Position numbers and translations under genes: made by a program
From: Falsirhodobacter sp. 20TX0035
GTDB lineage: Bacteria > Pseudomonadota > Alphaproteobacteria > Rhodobacterales > Rhodobacteraceae
Direction: 5' to 3'
Length of the DNA: 64,000 bases
Assembly: GCF_028307215.1 (NCBI RefSeq)
Contig: NZ_JAQMHV010000001.1
Span: 310,001 to 374,000 of the forward strand
Notes under the pieces: generated by a model
What the model saw: the letters and a program-made list of their open reading frames with translations, nothing else
What the model was told of the DNA's origin: nothing
Databases searched by the model: none
In this document: positions 28,802-37,889 of the stretch, one piece after another
Numbering within the stretch: the first letter of the stretch is position 1
Layout: the number at the start of each line of letters is the position of its first letter

Positions 28802-30598
28802 TCATCTCGCGTGATCGTCCGCGAAGATGTCCTTCTTGTGGGTGTTGTTCGGCACGAACAATGTGCCGATCACCAGCGTCATCACCGCCACGGTGATGGC
28901 GTACCACAGCCCCGCATAGATGTTGCCCGTCTGGGCCGAGATGGCGAAGGCCGTTGCGGGCAGCAGCCCCCCGAACCAACCGTTCCCGATGTGATAGGGC
29001 AAGGACAGGCCGGAATAGCGGATGCGCGTGGGGAACATCTCCACCAGCGCCGCCGCGATCGGGCCGTAGACCATGGTCACCAGCAGGATCAGATAGGTCA
29101 GGATGGCGATCAGGCTCAGCTTCTGGACGGTGAAGATGTCGAAGAAGTGGTTGGCCTTGGCCACCGTGGCGTTCTGACCGCCCAAGGGATAGCCCGCCTC
29201 GCCCAGCGCGGTGTTCAGCGCCCCTTCAAAGCGCGCCTTTTCCGCCGCCAGCGCCGGCCCCGTCAGGGACGCCGCGTCATAGGCCGCGATCTGCGTGGGG
29301 CCCACGGACACCGTGGCGGGCGCCCCTGCCGCCCCCTCATCGCTTTGGTAGTTGACGGAGGCTTTCGCCAGCGCCGCCTTCGCGATGTCGCACGAGGAGG
29401 TGAACTTCGCCGTGCCCGTCGGGTTGAACTGGAACGAACAGTCGTCCGGGGCATGCGTCACCTTCACCGGCACCATCTGCGCGTCATACAGCGCGGGGTT
29501 CGCGATGTGGGTGATGCCCTTGAACACCGGGAAGTAGGTCAGGGCGGCCAGAAGGCAGCCGGCCAGGATGATCGGCTTGCGGCCGATCCGGTCCGACAGC
29601 CCGCCAAAGAACAGGAAGCCGCCGGTGCCCAGGATCAGCGCCCAGGCGATGAAGACGTTCGCGCTGAAGCTGTCCACCTTCACCACGTTCTGCACAAAGA
29701 ACAGCGCGTAGAACTGGCCCGAATACCAGACCACCGCCTGCCCCGCCGTCAGGCCGAACAGCGCGATCAGGGCGATCCGGCCGTTCTTCCACGTCCCGAA
29801 CGCCTCCTTCATCGGCGCCTTGGAGGTGCGGCCCTCTTCCTTCATCTTCTTGAAGGCGGGGCTCTCCTCCATCTGCAGGCGGATGTAGAGGGAGATGCCC
29901 AGCAGCACGATGGAGCCGAGGAACGGGATCCGCCAGCCCCAGGCGTTGAAGGCGCTGATCATCTGCGGCGTGCCGTCGGCGGCCAGCACCGCGTTGCCCG
30001 ACAGGTCAAGAACCGGCTGCATCGGGTAGTTGCCGTTCACGTAGCTTTGCACGATCAGGATCACGATCAGCGACAGCAGAAGGCCGAGCGTGGCCGTGGT
30101 CTGAATGAAGGCGGTGTAATAGCCGCGCCGGTTCGCAGGCGCGTGTTCGGCCACATAAACGGCCGCGCCGCCGTATTCCCCGCCCAGCGCCAGCCCCTGC
30201 AGCATCCGCAGCGCGATCAGCAGGATGGGCGCGGCAATCCCCCAGCTGGCATAGCCGGGCAGCAGGCCGACGATGAAGGTCGAGATCCCCATGATCAGGA
30301 TGGTGACCAGGAAGGTGTATTTCCGCCCCACCTTGTCGCCCACCGCGCCGAAGACCAGCGCGCCGAAGGGCCGCACCAGGAATCCCGCGGCAAAGGCCAG
30401 AAGCGCGAACACGTTGCGTGTGGCCTCGGGGAACGCGGTGAAGAACTGCGCCCCGATGATCGCCGCAAGCGAGCCGTAAAGGTAGAAGTCGTACCATTCG
30501 AAGATCGTCCCGGCCGAGGAGGCCAGGATGACCTTCTTTTCCTCGCGCGTCATGGGGCGCGCCCGTACGTGCCCCACGTTCACAGCGTTGTCTGCCAT
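28802..30598 (-). CDS. MFS transporter, metabolite:H+ symporter (ProP-like) family, with inserted domain
   Basis: A 598-residue carrier of the MHS family. GTIFEWYDFYLYGSLA (residues 30-45), GDKVGRKY and LALGGEYGGAAVYVAEH (136-152) are diagnostic. ProP-type members are usually 430-500 residues; the excess is an extramembrane insertion at about 362-488 in the second half, containing Cys387 and Cys403. It is the last gene of acs-adk-MFS, so a short-chain carboxylate such as acetate is a possible substrate (inference). GGGAGG precedes the ATG at 30598; the longer open frame upstream is non-coding. Confidence 0.85.
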   Translation of the reverse strand: MADNAVNVGHVRARPMTREEKKVILASSAGTIFEWYDFYLYGSLAAIIGAQFFTAFPEATRNVFALLAFAAGFLVRPFGALVFGAVGDKVGRKYTFLVTILIMGISTFIVGLLPGYASWGIAAPILLIALRMLQGLALGGEYGGAAVYVAEHAPANRRGYYTAFIQTTATLGLLLSLIVILIVQSYVNGNYPMQPVLDLSGNAVLAADGTPQMISAFNAWGWRIPFLGSIVLLGISLYIRLQMEESPAFKKMKEEGRTSKAPMKEAFGTWKNGRIALIALFGLTAGQAVVWYSGQFYALFFVQNVVKVDSFSANVFIAWALILGTGGFLFFGGLSDRIGRKPIILAGCLLAALTYFPVFKGITHIANPALYDAQMVPVKVTHAPDDCSFQFNPTGTAKFTSSCDIAKAALAKASVNYQSDEGAAGAPATVSVGPTQIAAYDAASLTGPALAAEKARFEGALNTALGEAGYPLGGQNATVAKANHFFDIFTVQKLSLIAILTYLILLVTMVYGPIAAALVEMFPTRIRYSGLSLPYHIGNGWFGGLLPATAFAISAQTGNIYAGLWYAITVAVMTLVIGTLFVPNNTHKKDIFADDHAR

Positions 30599-30617
30599 GT
30601 CGTTTCCCTCCCATGTC

Positions 30618-30634
30618 GGGGCCTTGGCGGCCCC
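30618..30634 (-). other. Small hairpin between adk and MFS gene
   Basis: GGGGCC and GGCCCC arms with a 5-nt loop in the 101-bp adk-MFS gap, 20 nt before the MFS start. Without a T-run on the minus strand it is at most an attenuator. Confidence 0.35.
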
Positions 30635-30699
30635 TTTCCCCATTCGATCCGGCGAAGGGCCCTCCCAAGCCCCTGCATCCGCCGGTTCGCATGCCCCCG

Positions 30700-31395
30700 T
30701 CAGGGGGTTCTGGATCGCAGGACGGGTCTGACCATCCCTTCCAGATCGCGGCTGACGGCCGCGATGTCCTGCATTGCGTCCAGGCGCTGCAACACGCCCG
30801 CCCGCTGGTAATGGCCGATCAGCGGCGCGGTCTGGGCGTGATAGGTGTCCAGCCGCTGGCGCGCGGTATCGGCGTTGTCGTCCTTGCGGCGCAGGAACTC
30901 CGTCCCGCCGCACACATCGCAGACGCCTGCCATGGCGGGCCGCTTCAACGTGTCGTGATACCCTTCGCCACAGGTGGCGCAGGTATAGCGGCCCGACACG
31001 CGGGCCACCATCGTGTCGTCGTCCACCTCCAGGCTGATGACGGCGCCGACCGACTGGCCGCGCGCGGCCAGAAGCCCGTCCAGCGCCGCCGCCTGCGCGG
31101 CCGTGCGGGGAAACCCGTCGAGGATCACCCCCCGCCCGGTGTCGGGATCGGCCATCCGTTCCGACAGCACCTGCAAAACGATGGCGTCGGACACAAGGCC
31201 GCCGGCCTCCATCACCGCCTGCGCGGCCTGACCCGCAGGCGTGCCCGCCTTCACCGCCGCGCGCAGCATGTCGCCGGTGGACAGCTGGACCAGACCGAAC
31301 CTCCGTTCCAGCGCGCGCGACTGCGTGCCCTTTCCCGCGCCGGGCGGGCCCAGCAGGATCAGGACGGCGGGCTGGGTCACCGAGGGGCAGTTCAT
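30700..31395 (-). CDS. adk: Adenylate kinase with zinc-binding LID
   Basis: A 231-residue enzyme making 2 ADP from ATP and AMP. The P-loop [10 protein letters not shown] is near residue 16, STGDMLR and DGFPRT follow, and the LID has four cysteines (CATCGEGYH...CDVCGG) as in zinc-type Adk. It is encoded between acs and the MFS transporter with ATGA overlap to acs. AMP made by Acs would be its substrate, a sensible pairing. A second adk in the ribosomal protein cluster is likely elsewhere in the genome (inference). Confidence 0.93.
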   Translation of the reverse strand: MNCPSVTQPAVLILLGPPGAGKGTQSRALERRFGLVQLSTGDMLRAAVKAGTPAGQAAQAVMEAGGLVSDAIVLQVLSERMADPDTGRGVILDGFPRTAAQAAALDGLLAARGQSVGAVISLEVDDDTMVARVSGRYTCATCGEGYHDTLKRPAMAGVCDVCGGTEFLRRKDDNADTARQRLDTYHAQTAPLIGHYQRAGVLQRLDAMQDIAAVSRDLEGMVRPVLRSRTP

Positions 31396-33353
31396 GCCTC
31401 GCCCCGGTTCTGGCGGTTGGCGATCAGGTCGTCCACCACCGCCGGATCGGCCAGGGTGGAGGTGTCGCCCAAGGATCCGAAGTCGTCCTCGGCGATCTTG
31501 CGCAGGATCCGGCGCATGATCTTGCCCGACCGGGTCTTCGGCAGGCCCGGCGCCCATTGCAGGAAATCGGGCGTGGCGATGGGCCCGATTTCCGCGCGGA
31601 CCCATTTCACCAGATCGGCGCGCAGGGCATCCGAAGGCTCCACCCCGTTCATCAGGGTGACATAGGCGTAGATGCCCTGCCCCTTGATGTCGTGCGGCAC
31701 GCCCACGACCGCGGCCTCGGCCACGTCGGGATGGGCGACCAGCGCGGATTCCACCTCGGCCGTGCCCATCCGGTGGCCGGACACGTTCAGCACGTCGTCG
31801 ACCCGTCCCGTGATCCAGTAATAGCCGTCCGCGTCACGCCGGCAGCCGTCACCGGTGAAGTAGGTGCCCTTGTACTGGCTGAAATACGCCTCCTCGAACC
31901 GTTCGTGATCGTCCCACAGGGTGCGCATCTGGCCGGGCCAGCTGTCGGCGATGGCCAGGACGCCCTCCGCCTCGCCCGAAAGCTCCTCGCCCGAGGTGGG
32001 GTCCAGAACCACGGGCTTCACCCCGAAGAAGGGTTTCGTGGCCGATCCGGGCTTCGTCGGGATGGCGCCCGGCAGGGGCGTGATCATGTGGCCGCCGGTT
32101 TCCGTCTGCCAGAAAGTGTCTACGATGGGGCATTTGCCCTTGCCGATATGGGTGTCGAACCAGTTCCACGCTTCGGGGTTGATCGGCTCCCCCACCGTGC
32201 CGAGGATACGGAGCGAGGACAGGTCATGTTTCGCGGGCCACGCCTCCCCCTGCCCGATCAGGGCGCGGATGGCGGTGGGCGCGGTATAGAACTGGTTGAC
32301 CTTGTGCTTTTCGACCGTGGCCCAGAACCGGCCCGCGTCGGGATAATTGGGCGTACCTTCGAACATCAGGGTCGTGGCGCCGTTGGCCAGCGGACCATAG
32401 ACGATGTAGCTGTGCCCGGTGACCCAGCCCACATCCGCCGTGCACCAGTAGACGTCGCCCTCGTGATAGTCGAAGACCAGCCGGTGCGTCATCGCGGAAT
32501 AAAGAAGGTATCCCCCCGTCGTGTGCACCACCCCCTTGGGCCGACCGGTGGAGCCGGAGGTGTAGAGGATGAACAGCGGATCCTCCGCCCCCATGGGCCG
32601 GGGCGGGCAATCGGGGGCCACCGTTTCCATCAGCGCCTTCACGTCCACGTCGCGCCCGTCGATCCAGCTGATCTGGTCGCCCGTGTGCTTCACGACCAGG
32701 CAGCGCACCTTTTCCGAACAGCGCAGCAGGGCCGCGTCCGTGTTCGACTTCAGCGCCGTGCGCTTGCCGCCGCGGGGCGCGGTGTCGGCGGTGATCACGA
32801 GCTTTGCCTGGCAATCGTTGATCCGGTTGGCAAGGCTGTCGGGCGAAAAGCCCGCGAAGACCACGGAGTGAATGGCCCCGATGCGCGCGCAGGCCAGCAT
32901 GGCGTAGGCCGCTTCGGGGATCATGGGCAGGTAGATCACCACCCGGTCGCCGCGCATGACCCCCTGGCTCAGCAGCACGTTGGCGAAGCGGTTCACCTTT
33001 TCCGACAGCTGGGCATAGGTGATGTGAAGCGCCGGCTGCGCGGGATCGTCCGGTTCCCAGATGATCGCCGTCTGGTCGGCCCGGGCCGGCAGGTGTCGGT
33101 CGATGCAGTTGACCGAGGCGTTTAGCACCCCGTCCTCAAACCAGCGGATGGACACCTGCCCGTGCGTCAGGTCGGTGTTCTTCACGCGGGTGAAGGGCTT
33201 GATCCAGTCCAGGCCCTGACCCTCGCGGCCCCAGAAGGCGTCGGGGTCGGAGATGGACTCGGCGTACAGCCGGTCGTAGTCGGCGGCGGTCACATGGGCG
33301 CGGGCGACGGTTTCGGGCGACGGGACATGGATCCCGCAGGCTTGATCCAGCAT
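31392..33353 (-). CDS. acsA: Acetyl-CoA synthetase (AMP-forming)
   Basis: A 653-residue enzyme converting acetate, ATP and CoA to acetyl-CoA, AMP and PPi. Motifs are [11 protein letters not shown] (P-loop), [43 protein letters not shown] and the regulatory lysine in [12 protein letters not shown] strong AAGGAGGAG lies just before the ATG at 33353. It heads an acs-adk-MFS operon. Confidence 0.97.
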   Translation of the reverse strand: MLDQACGIHVPSPETVARAHVTAADYDRLYAESISDPDAFWGREGQGLDWIKPFTRVKNTDLTHGQVSIRWFEDGVLNASVNCIDRHLPARADQTAIIWEPDDPAQPALHITYAQLSEKVNRFANVLLSQGVMRGDRVVIYLPMIPEAAYAMLACARIGAIHSVVFAGFSPDSLANRINDCQAKLVITADTAPRGGKRTALKSNTDAALLRCSEKVRCLVVKHTGDQISWIDGRDVDVKALMETVAPDCPPRPMGAEDPLFILYTSGSTGRPKGVVHTTGGYLLYSAMTHRLVFDYHEGDVYWCTADVGWVTGHSYIVYGPLANGATTLMFEGTPNYPDAGRFWATVEKHKVNQFYTAPTAIRALIGQGEAWPAKHDLSSLRILGTVGEPINPEAWNWFDTHIGKGKCPIVDTFWQTETGGHMITPLPGAIPTKPGSATKPFFGVKPVVLDPTSGEELSGEAEGVLAIADSWPGQMRTLWDDHERFEEAYFSQYKGTYFTGDGCRRDADGYYWITGRVDDVLNVSGHRMGTAEVESALVAHPDVAEAAVVGVPHDIKGQGIYAYVTLMNGVEPSDALRADLVKWVRAEIGPIATPDFLQWAPGLPKTRSGKIMRRILRKIAEDDFGSLGDTSTLADPAVVDDLIANRQNRGEA

Positions 33354-33456
33354 GGCACTCCTCCTTCGACGGCGCCGAAAGCGGGTTCCCTCCTCCCCCC
33401 GATCGGCCCCTTGAAGGGATGCTATCGCGGCTTTCCGGACAAGGCGAACGAATTTT

Positions 33457-34137
33457 TCAGCCGGTTTCGTCCAGCCAGGCGGGCAGTTCGCCGATGTCGT
33501 TCAGAACCACGTCGGCCAGTTGTTCCAGATCGCCGCGCAGGGCCGGACCCGTCAGCACCGCGACCGCCGCCATGCCCGCCGCCCGCGCCGCGTGCAGATC
33601 GTGCGCGCTGTCGCCCACCATCGCGACGTGGGCGGGATCAAGGCCCGTGGCCGCGCAGAAGGCCAGAAGCTGCCCCGGCGCGGGCTTGCCCCCGTGGCCG
33701 CTGTCGAATCCCGCAATGAACGCAAAGCGCCCGTCGACCCCGACGCGTTCCAGCTGCCGGCGGGCCGGCGCCTCGCCATCGTTGGTCGCGACGCCCAAAG
33801 GCAGGCCACGCGCCCGCAGGTGGTCCAGCAGGGCGACCAAGGGCACGGCCTCCACCATGGGGGCGTCGGCGGACAGGCGGTTCATCAGCGCCAGAAGATC
33901 GTCCTTCGTCCAGCCCGGCAGATCGGGCAGCATCAGGTCCGCCACCTCGGCCGAGGTGCTGGCGATGACCGGGCTGTCCGGGGCGAAGCGCTGGGTGGCC
34001 ATATCGAAGCCGATCCGGCGGGCCAAAGGTTCGGGATCCGGGGACAGCCGGTGCAGCAGCGCGGCCGCCCAGGCGCCCCAGCTGGCCTGAAAGTCGAACA
34101 GCGTGCCGTCCTTGTCGAACAGGATGCCGCGGATCAT
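33457..34137 (-). CDS. HAD-family hydrolase, phosphoglycolate phosphatase-like
   Basis: A 226-residue HAD phosphatase. Motif I is FDKDGTLFD (Asp8 nucleophile, Asp10), motif II GVATND, motif III GGKPAPG with Lys, and motif [15 protein letters not shown] helical cap lies between motifs I and II. The overall layout resembles Gph, but specificity in this family cannot be read from motifs. It overlaps no gene; DUF3572 follows on the 5' side with a 2-nt gap. Confidence 0.85.
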   Translation of the reverse strand: MIRGILFDKDGTLFDFQASWGAWAAALLHRLSPDPEPLARRIGFDMATQRFAPDSPVIASTSAEVADLMLPDLPGWTKDDLLALMNRLSADAPMVEAVPLVALLDHLRARGLPLGVATNDGEAPARRQLERVGVDGRFAFIAGFDSGHGGKPAPGQLLAFCAATGLDPAHVAMVGDSAHDLHAARAAGMAAVAVLTGPALRGDLEQLADVVLNDIGELPAWLDETG

Positions 34138-34139
34138 CC

Positions 34140-34433
34140 TCAGGTCCAGTGCGGAAGATCGCCGCCGGGCAGCACCGCCCGCACGCGCATCGGCAGCGTG
34201 TAGGGCAGGTTCGCCGCATCGCAGAAGGCGATGACGCGCGAATCCTCGGCCAGAAGGAAATCCAGCACCGCGCCCAGGAATTCGGGACGCGCCGCCGCTT
34301 CGCGCAGGCTGTCGGGCGCGGCGCCGGTGGCGGCCATGAAATCGGGCAGAAGGTCCGGCTGGCCCGCCAGCCAGCCAAGGGCCTGAAGCGCCGTGCGTTC
34401 GGCCGCGTCGCGGCTGGGAAGATCGTCTTTCAT
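34140..34433 (-). CDS. DUF3572 family protein
   Basis: A 97-residue protein with the DUF3572 layout: AERTALQALGWLAGQPDLLPDFMAATG, a helical middle, and LDFLLAEDSRVIAFCDAANLPYTLPMRVRAVLPGG. In alphaproteobacteria this gene commonly neighbours pleD, as here (divergent, 114-bp gap). Function unknown. ATG at 34433 is chosen; an ATG three codons upstream (34442) is possible. Confidence 0.82.
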   Translation of the reverse strand: MKDDLPSRDAAERTALQALGWLAGQPDLLPDFMAATGAAPDSLREAAARPEFLGAVLDFLLAEDSRVIAFCDAANLPYTLPMRVRAVLPGGDLPHWT

Positions 34434-34547
34434 GGGCGACATCGTGCCGATCGGCGCGGCGATTGCAAGGGCCCCAAAGACGCGAAAGGATTTCTTAACC
34501 AATAGGGGGGAACCTGCGACATGAGGACCCACCGGGAAAGAGGCAGA

Positions 34548-35879
34548 ATGACCCGACACGTGCTTGTCATCGATGTTTCCCATGCGAACCGGACGACGCT
34601 GAAGCGTCGTCTGGCGACCGGATGCTACACGACCTCCTTCGCCGCCTCGGCCGAGGAGGCGCTGATCGACGCACGCCAGACCCGGCCCGACGTGGTCCTG
34701 ATCGACATGCCGGACGCGGTGGCGCTGCTCCAGCACCTGTGCCGCGACCTGCGTTTGCGCGACGTGCCCCTTCTGGTCCTGTCGGACGAACAGGACCGCC
34801 TGCCCCTAATCCGGGCCGGCGCCACGGACGTGCTGACCCGCCCCGTGGACGAATCGGTCCTGCTGGCCCGCCTGCGCGCCATGCTGCGCCAACGCGCCCA
34901 GAACGAGGAGCACACCTCCACCGGCTTGGCCGAAGAAGGCGCGGGATTCGAGATGCCGGCCTCCGTCGCGTTCATCGCGGACCGGACCGATGGCACCGCC
35001 CGCCTGCGCACCGACCTTGTCCCGTACATGAGCGATCGGCTGCTGCGCCTGACGCGCGAAGAAGCGCTGACCGGCCGCACCGTCCCCGACCTCTTCGTGA
35101 TCGAGGCGGGCTTGGGCGGCTCGGCGGCGGGCCTGCGCCTGATGTCGGAACTGCGCGCGCAAGCCGAAACGCGCAACGTGCCCGTCTGCATCCTCGATTC
35201 GGATCAGGACGCGCAGGGCGTGGCCATGGCCTGGGACCTTGGCGCGGATGAGGTGGTGCCCGCCCAGATCGGCGCGCCCGAACTGGCGCTGCGCTTGTCG
35301 ATCCTGCTGCGTATGAAACGCCGACAGGACCGCCGCCGCGCATCCGTCGCGCAGGGGCTGCGCATGGCGATGGTGGATCCGCTGACCGGCCTGCACAACC
35401 GCCGCTTTGCCATGCCGCGTCTGGAAACGATGGCGCATGGCGATCTGGCGGTGCTGCAGATCGACCTCGACTGGTTCAAGTCGGTCAACGACCGTTACGG
35501 CCACGCGGCGGGGGACGCGGTTCTGCGCAAGGTCGCCTCGCGCCTGACGGAACGCCTTGGCCCGCAGGATCTGGCTGCTCGCATCGGGGGGGAGGAGTTT
35601 CTGATCGCCCTGCCCGACACCCAACTGGCGCAGGCCATCGGCTTTGCGGACCAGCTGTGCCAGCGCATGGCGGCCGATCCCGTCCATCTTCCGTCCGGAG
35701 AGGTGGTGGACGTCACCATCTCCATCGGGCTGGCGACGCGGCGGCGGATGGGCGGTGAATCCATGGCCGACACGCTGGACCGTGCCGACCGGGCGCTGCT
35801 GCAATCCAAGCGCGACGGGCGCAACCGCGTGACCGTCGCCTCTTCCCCCGCGGAATGGACGACCGCCCGCAGCGCCTGA
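34548..35879 (+). CDS. pleD: PleD-type response regulator with GGDEF diguanylate cyclase
   Basis: A 443-residue REC-REC-GGDEF protein making c-di-GMP. REC1 (1-120) keeps Asp53 as possible phosphoacceptor, but the acidic pair is reduced (VIDVSHAN) and the conserved Lys is Arg98 (LTRPVD). REC2 (about 145-265) is an adaptor without a clear Asp. The catalytic motif is GGEEF (347-351), so activity is expected, but the inhibitory I-site RxxD reads GPQD (338-341). A CtrA-like half-site TTAACC lies at 34495-34500. ATG at 34548 is preferred over 34521. Confidence 0.87.
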   Translation: MTRHVLVIDVSHANRTTLKRRLATGCYTTSFAASAEEALIDARQTRPDVVLIDMPDAVALLQHLCRDLRLRDVPLLVLSDEQDRLPLIRAGATDVLTRPVDESVLLARLRAMLRQRAQNEEHTSTGLAEEGAGFEMPASVAFIADRTDGTARLRTDLVPYMSDRLLRLTREEALTGRTVPDLFVIEAGLGGSAAGLRLMSELRAQAETRNVPVCILDSDQDAQGVAMAWDLGADEVVPAQIGAPELALRLSILLRMKRRQDRRRASVAQGLRMAMVDPLTGLHNRRFAMPRLETMAHGDLAVLQIDLDWFKSVNDRYGHAAGDAVLRKVASRLTERLGPQDLAARIGGEEFLIALPDTQLAQAIGFADQLCQRMAADPVHLPSGEVVDVTISIGLATRRRMGGESMADTLDRADRALLQSKRDGRNRVTVASSPAEWTTARSA

Positions 35880-35883
35880 AGGG

Positions 35884-36354
35884 TCAGTGATCCTTCGGGT
35901 GCGGGCGGTCACGCTCCATCCGTTCGGCCAGACGGTTGGCGAAGGCCAGCCGTTCCTCCGGCGTCATCTCGGCCAGGCGCTGCGCCATCAGGCGCTGGCC
36001 CAGCGCCATCATCTGCCCGCCCCGTTCCCGTTGCCGCGCAAAGATGGCTTCTGTTCGCGCCGGATCGTAAGGCTCGGTCCGCAGGGTGGTCAGCAAGTCC
36101 GCCGTGTCGTCCTTCATCGCCTGCCAGCCCTTGCCGAAGTCCGGCGCCTCGCGGTGGAAAGCGTCGCGCATGGCCTTGCGATCCTCTTCGCTGAACGCGC
36201 GGTCATAGGCCCCGAAGGCCGGGCCGCGGCCGGGATCGGGCGGTGGCGGATGGCGCAGGGCCGCCCCCGCCACGATGCCGGCGATGGCAAGGTTCAGGGT
36301 GACCGACAGGATCAGCAGAAGGCGCAGGGTGCGGGGGGAAAGCATGGGCGTCAT
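35884..36354 (-). CDS. Periplasmic heavy-metal sensor-like (Spy/CnrX-type) membrane-anchored protein
   Basis: A 156-residue protein with one N-terminal membrane anchor (LRLLLILSVTLNLAIAGIVAGAAL) and a periplasmic helical domain with the MTPEERLAFANRL motif of the Spy/CnrX-like heavy-metal sensor group. There is no obvious Cys/His-rich metal site beyond HREAP and the HPKDH tail, so metal binding is unproven. It overlaps the preceding small membrane protein gene by 4 nt (ATGA) and is the last gene of the ECF sigma operon. Confidence 0.75.
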   Translation of the reverse strand: MTPMLSPRTLRLLLILSVTLNLAIAGIVAGAALRHPPPPDPGRGPAFGAYDRAFSEEDRKAMRDAFHREAPDFGKGWQAMKDDTADLLTTLRTEPYDPARTEAIFARQRERGGQMMALGQRLMAQRLAEMTPEERLAFANRLAERMERDRPHPKDH

Positions 36355-36677
36355 TCCGTCACGAAGGCGTAGGTGGGAAGAAGGTCCACGCGCTGGTCGG
36401 CCCACAGCGCGGCCGTCACGGTGGTCAGGGTTTCAGGCTGGGCATAGCCGATCCAGACACCAGCCAGTGCCGCCGTGGCCATGCCGGCGGTGGCGCCCAC
36501 GCTGCCCAGGAACAACGGCAGGAACCGCGTCCAGCGTCGCTTCAGCGCGGTGCGGGTCTGCCACCGGTCCTGTTCGGCCTCGGCATCCGTCAGGATGCGG
36601 GCCATCAGCGCGGGCGATGGGACGGGCGCGCGGGTGCGGGCGGCGGCCAGAAGATCGTCCAGATCCTGTTCCATCAT
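36351..36677 (-). CDS. Small single-span membrane protein, probable anti-sigma partner
   Basis: A 108-residue protein: a cytoplasmic helical half (DLDDLLAAARTRAPVPSPALMARILTDAEAEQ), one membrane span (about residues 52-75, FLPLFLGSVGATAGMATAALAGVWIGY) and a short periplasmic tail. It starts directly at the stop of the ECF sigma gene (TGAATG). Such position and topology fit an anti-sigma factor, but no zinc anti-sigma (HxxxCxxC) motif is present. Confidence 0.65.
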   Translation of the reverse strand: MMEQDLDDLLAAARTRAPVPSPALMARILTDAEAEQDRWQTRTALKRRWTRFLPLFLGSVGATAGMATAALAGVWIGYAQPETLTTVTAALWADQRVDLLPTYAFVTE

Positions 36678-37262
36678 TCAACCTTCCTCATAGCCAATGC
36701 GTTCACGCTGCCCCGACAGAAGGGCCGCCAGGGTCCGCTTGCCGCGCGCGGTCAGACTTTCGACCGCCTCCACCCCAATGTCCATGATGCGGGCGATGTC
36801 GGGATTGGTCAGCCCTTCGATGTGGCGCAGAACCACCGCCTGACGCTGCCGGTCGGGCAGACGGGCCAGCGCCGCGTCCAGCGCGGCCATGCGTTCGCCC
36901 TGCATCATGTCCTGCTCAGCCGTCGGGGCGTCGTCCTCCACCTCGGGGGCATCGTCCAGCGGGACGCCGCGGCGGCGGCGCAGCCGGTCCGTGCACAGGT
37001 TGGAGGTGACGCGGTAAAGCCAGGTCGTGACCTTCGCCTCCCCCTGCCGCCATTCGGGGGCGATGCGCCACAAGCGCAGCATCGCCTCCTGCGTCACGTC
37101 CTCGGCCTCGGCCCGGTCCGTCAGCATGCGGGCGGCAAAGCCCAGCACCCGCGGCGTCAGCCGCAGGGTCAGGGCGCGTGCGGCGGCGCGGTCGCCATTG
37201 GCGTACAGCACCAGCAGCGCCTCGTCCGGAATGTCGGGCAGGGTGTCGAGGGGCACGGTCAT
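36678..37262 (-). CDS. ECF-type RNA polymerase sigma factor
   Basis: A 194-residue sigma-70 family factor with region 2 (RAAARALTLRLTPRVLGFAARMLTDRAEAEDVTQEAMLRLWR...VTTWLYRVTSNLCTDRLRRRR) and region 4 (LDAALARLPDRQRQAVVLRHIEGLTNPDIARIMDIGVEAVESLTARGKRTL). An acidic linker separates them. It forms an operon with the small membrane protein and metal-sensor-like gene; the EF-hand gene lies upstream on the same strand. The signal and regulon are unknown. Confidence 0.92.
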   Translation of the reverse strand: MTVPLDTLPDIPDEALLVLYANGDRAAARALTLRLTPRVLGFAARMLTDRAEAEDVTQEAMLRLWRIAPEWRQGEAKVTTWLYRVTSNLCTDRLRRRRGVPLDDAPEVEDDAPTAEQDMMQGERMAALDAALARLPDRQRQAVVLRHIEGLTNPDIARIMDIGVEAVESLTARGKRTLAALLSGQRERIGYEEG

Positions 37263-37284
37263 CGCCTGTCAGCAGCCTTGTGGT

Positions 37285-37308
37285 GCAGGGGCCGGCAAGG
37301 GCCCCTGC
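37285..37308 (-). other. Hairpin between EF-hand gene and ECF sigma gene
   Basis: GCAGGGGCC and GGCCCCTGC form a 9-bp stem with a 6-nt loop, 10 nt past the EF-hand stop. No T-run follows; it probably partly uncouples the two genes. Confidence 0.5.
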
Positions 37309-37317
37309 CGGAACACG

Positions 37318-37806
37318 TCACTCCGGACGGTGATCGGGATGCGGCTGGTGGCGTTCCCGCATAAAGGTGCGGGCGGCGTCGGCCTCCTCGCGGCTGATCG
37401 CGCCGTCCTTGTCGGTGTCCAGACGCTCCAGCAGGCGCGGATCCAGACCTTCGGGCGGGGTGGCCAGCTCGGCCGCCGACAGAAGGCCGTCGCCGTCCAC
37501 GTCCATGCGCTTCACCTTCTCCTCGGCGCGGCGGTTGGCGCGTTCGGTGGCGCGGGCGATGTCCGCCGCGGCCAGTTCCTCGGCCGAGATCTTGCCGTCG
37601 TTGTTGGCGTCCATCGCCGTCACGCGCTCGGCACGATCGCCCTCCGCTTCCTCGGCGGTGATGCGGCCATCCTCGTCGGCGTCCAGCATCTCGAAGGGGG
37701 GCATGCCGGGGCGGCCGGGGCGGTCGCCCGGTTCGGCGAAGGCCGTGGACAGGCTGGCGATCGAGACGGCAATCAGGGCGGCGCCGGTCAGGTACGTTTT
37801 CATCAT
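37318..37806 (-). CDS. Secreted EF-hand calcium-binding protein with four EF loops
   Basis: A 162-residue protein with a signal peptide (cleavage near AFA-EP, residue 24) and four canonical EF-hand loops at 42-53 (DADEDGRITAEE), 66-77 (DANNDGKISAEE), 102-113 (DVDGDGLLSAAE) and 130-141 (DTDKDGAISREE). All have D-x-[DN]-x-[DN]-G and a final Glu, so Ca2+ binding is likely. It ends in a His-rich tail. Being next to an ECF sigma operon with a periplasmic sensor, it may take part in envelope divalent-cation signalling (inference). Confidence 0.9.
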   Translation of the reverse strand: MMKTYLTGAALIAVSIASLSTAFAEPGDRPGRPGMPPFEMLDADEDGRITAEEAEGDRAERVTAMDANNDGKISAEELAAADIARATERANRRAEEKVKRMDVDGDGLLSAAELATPPEGLDPRLLERLDTDKDGAISREEADAARTFMRERHQPHPDHRPE

Positions 37807-37889
37807 GTCACTCCGTGTGTGCGGTGGCGGCGGTGCATCCGCCTTCCGAAAGATGAAACGCCGCAGCCCGCCCGTTCCGTCGCAAATAA

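Noticed and set aside
32791-32798. Single GTGATCAC inside acsA
   Set aside because: Unpaired and within coding sequence; kept out of the proposed regulon. The same applies to 59195-59202.
34495-34500. CtrA half-site TTAACC before pleD
   Set aside because: Only one half-site, without the second TTAA at 7-bp spacing; mentioned in the gene entry but not called as a site.
37807-37889. ECF-type promoter (GGAAC ... CGTT) upstream of the EF-hand gene
   Set aside because: GGAAC and CGTT are present but only 13 nt apart, too short for the usual ECF spacing.
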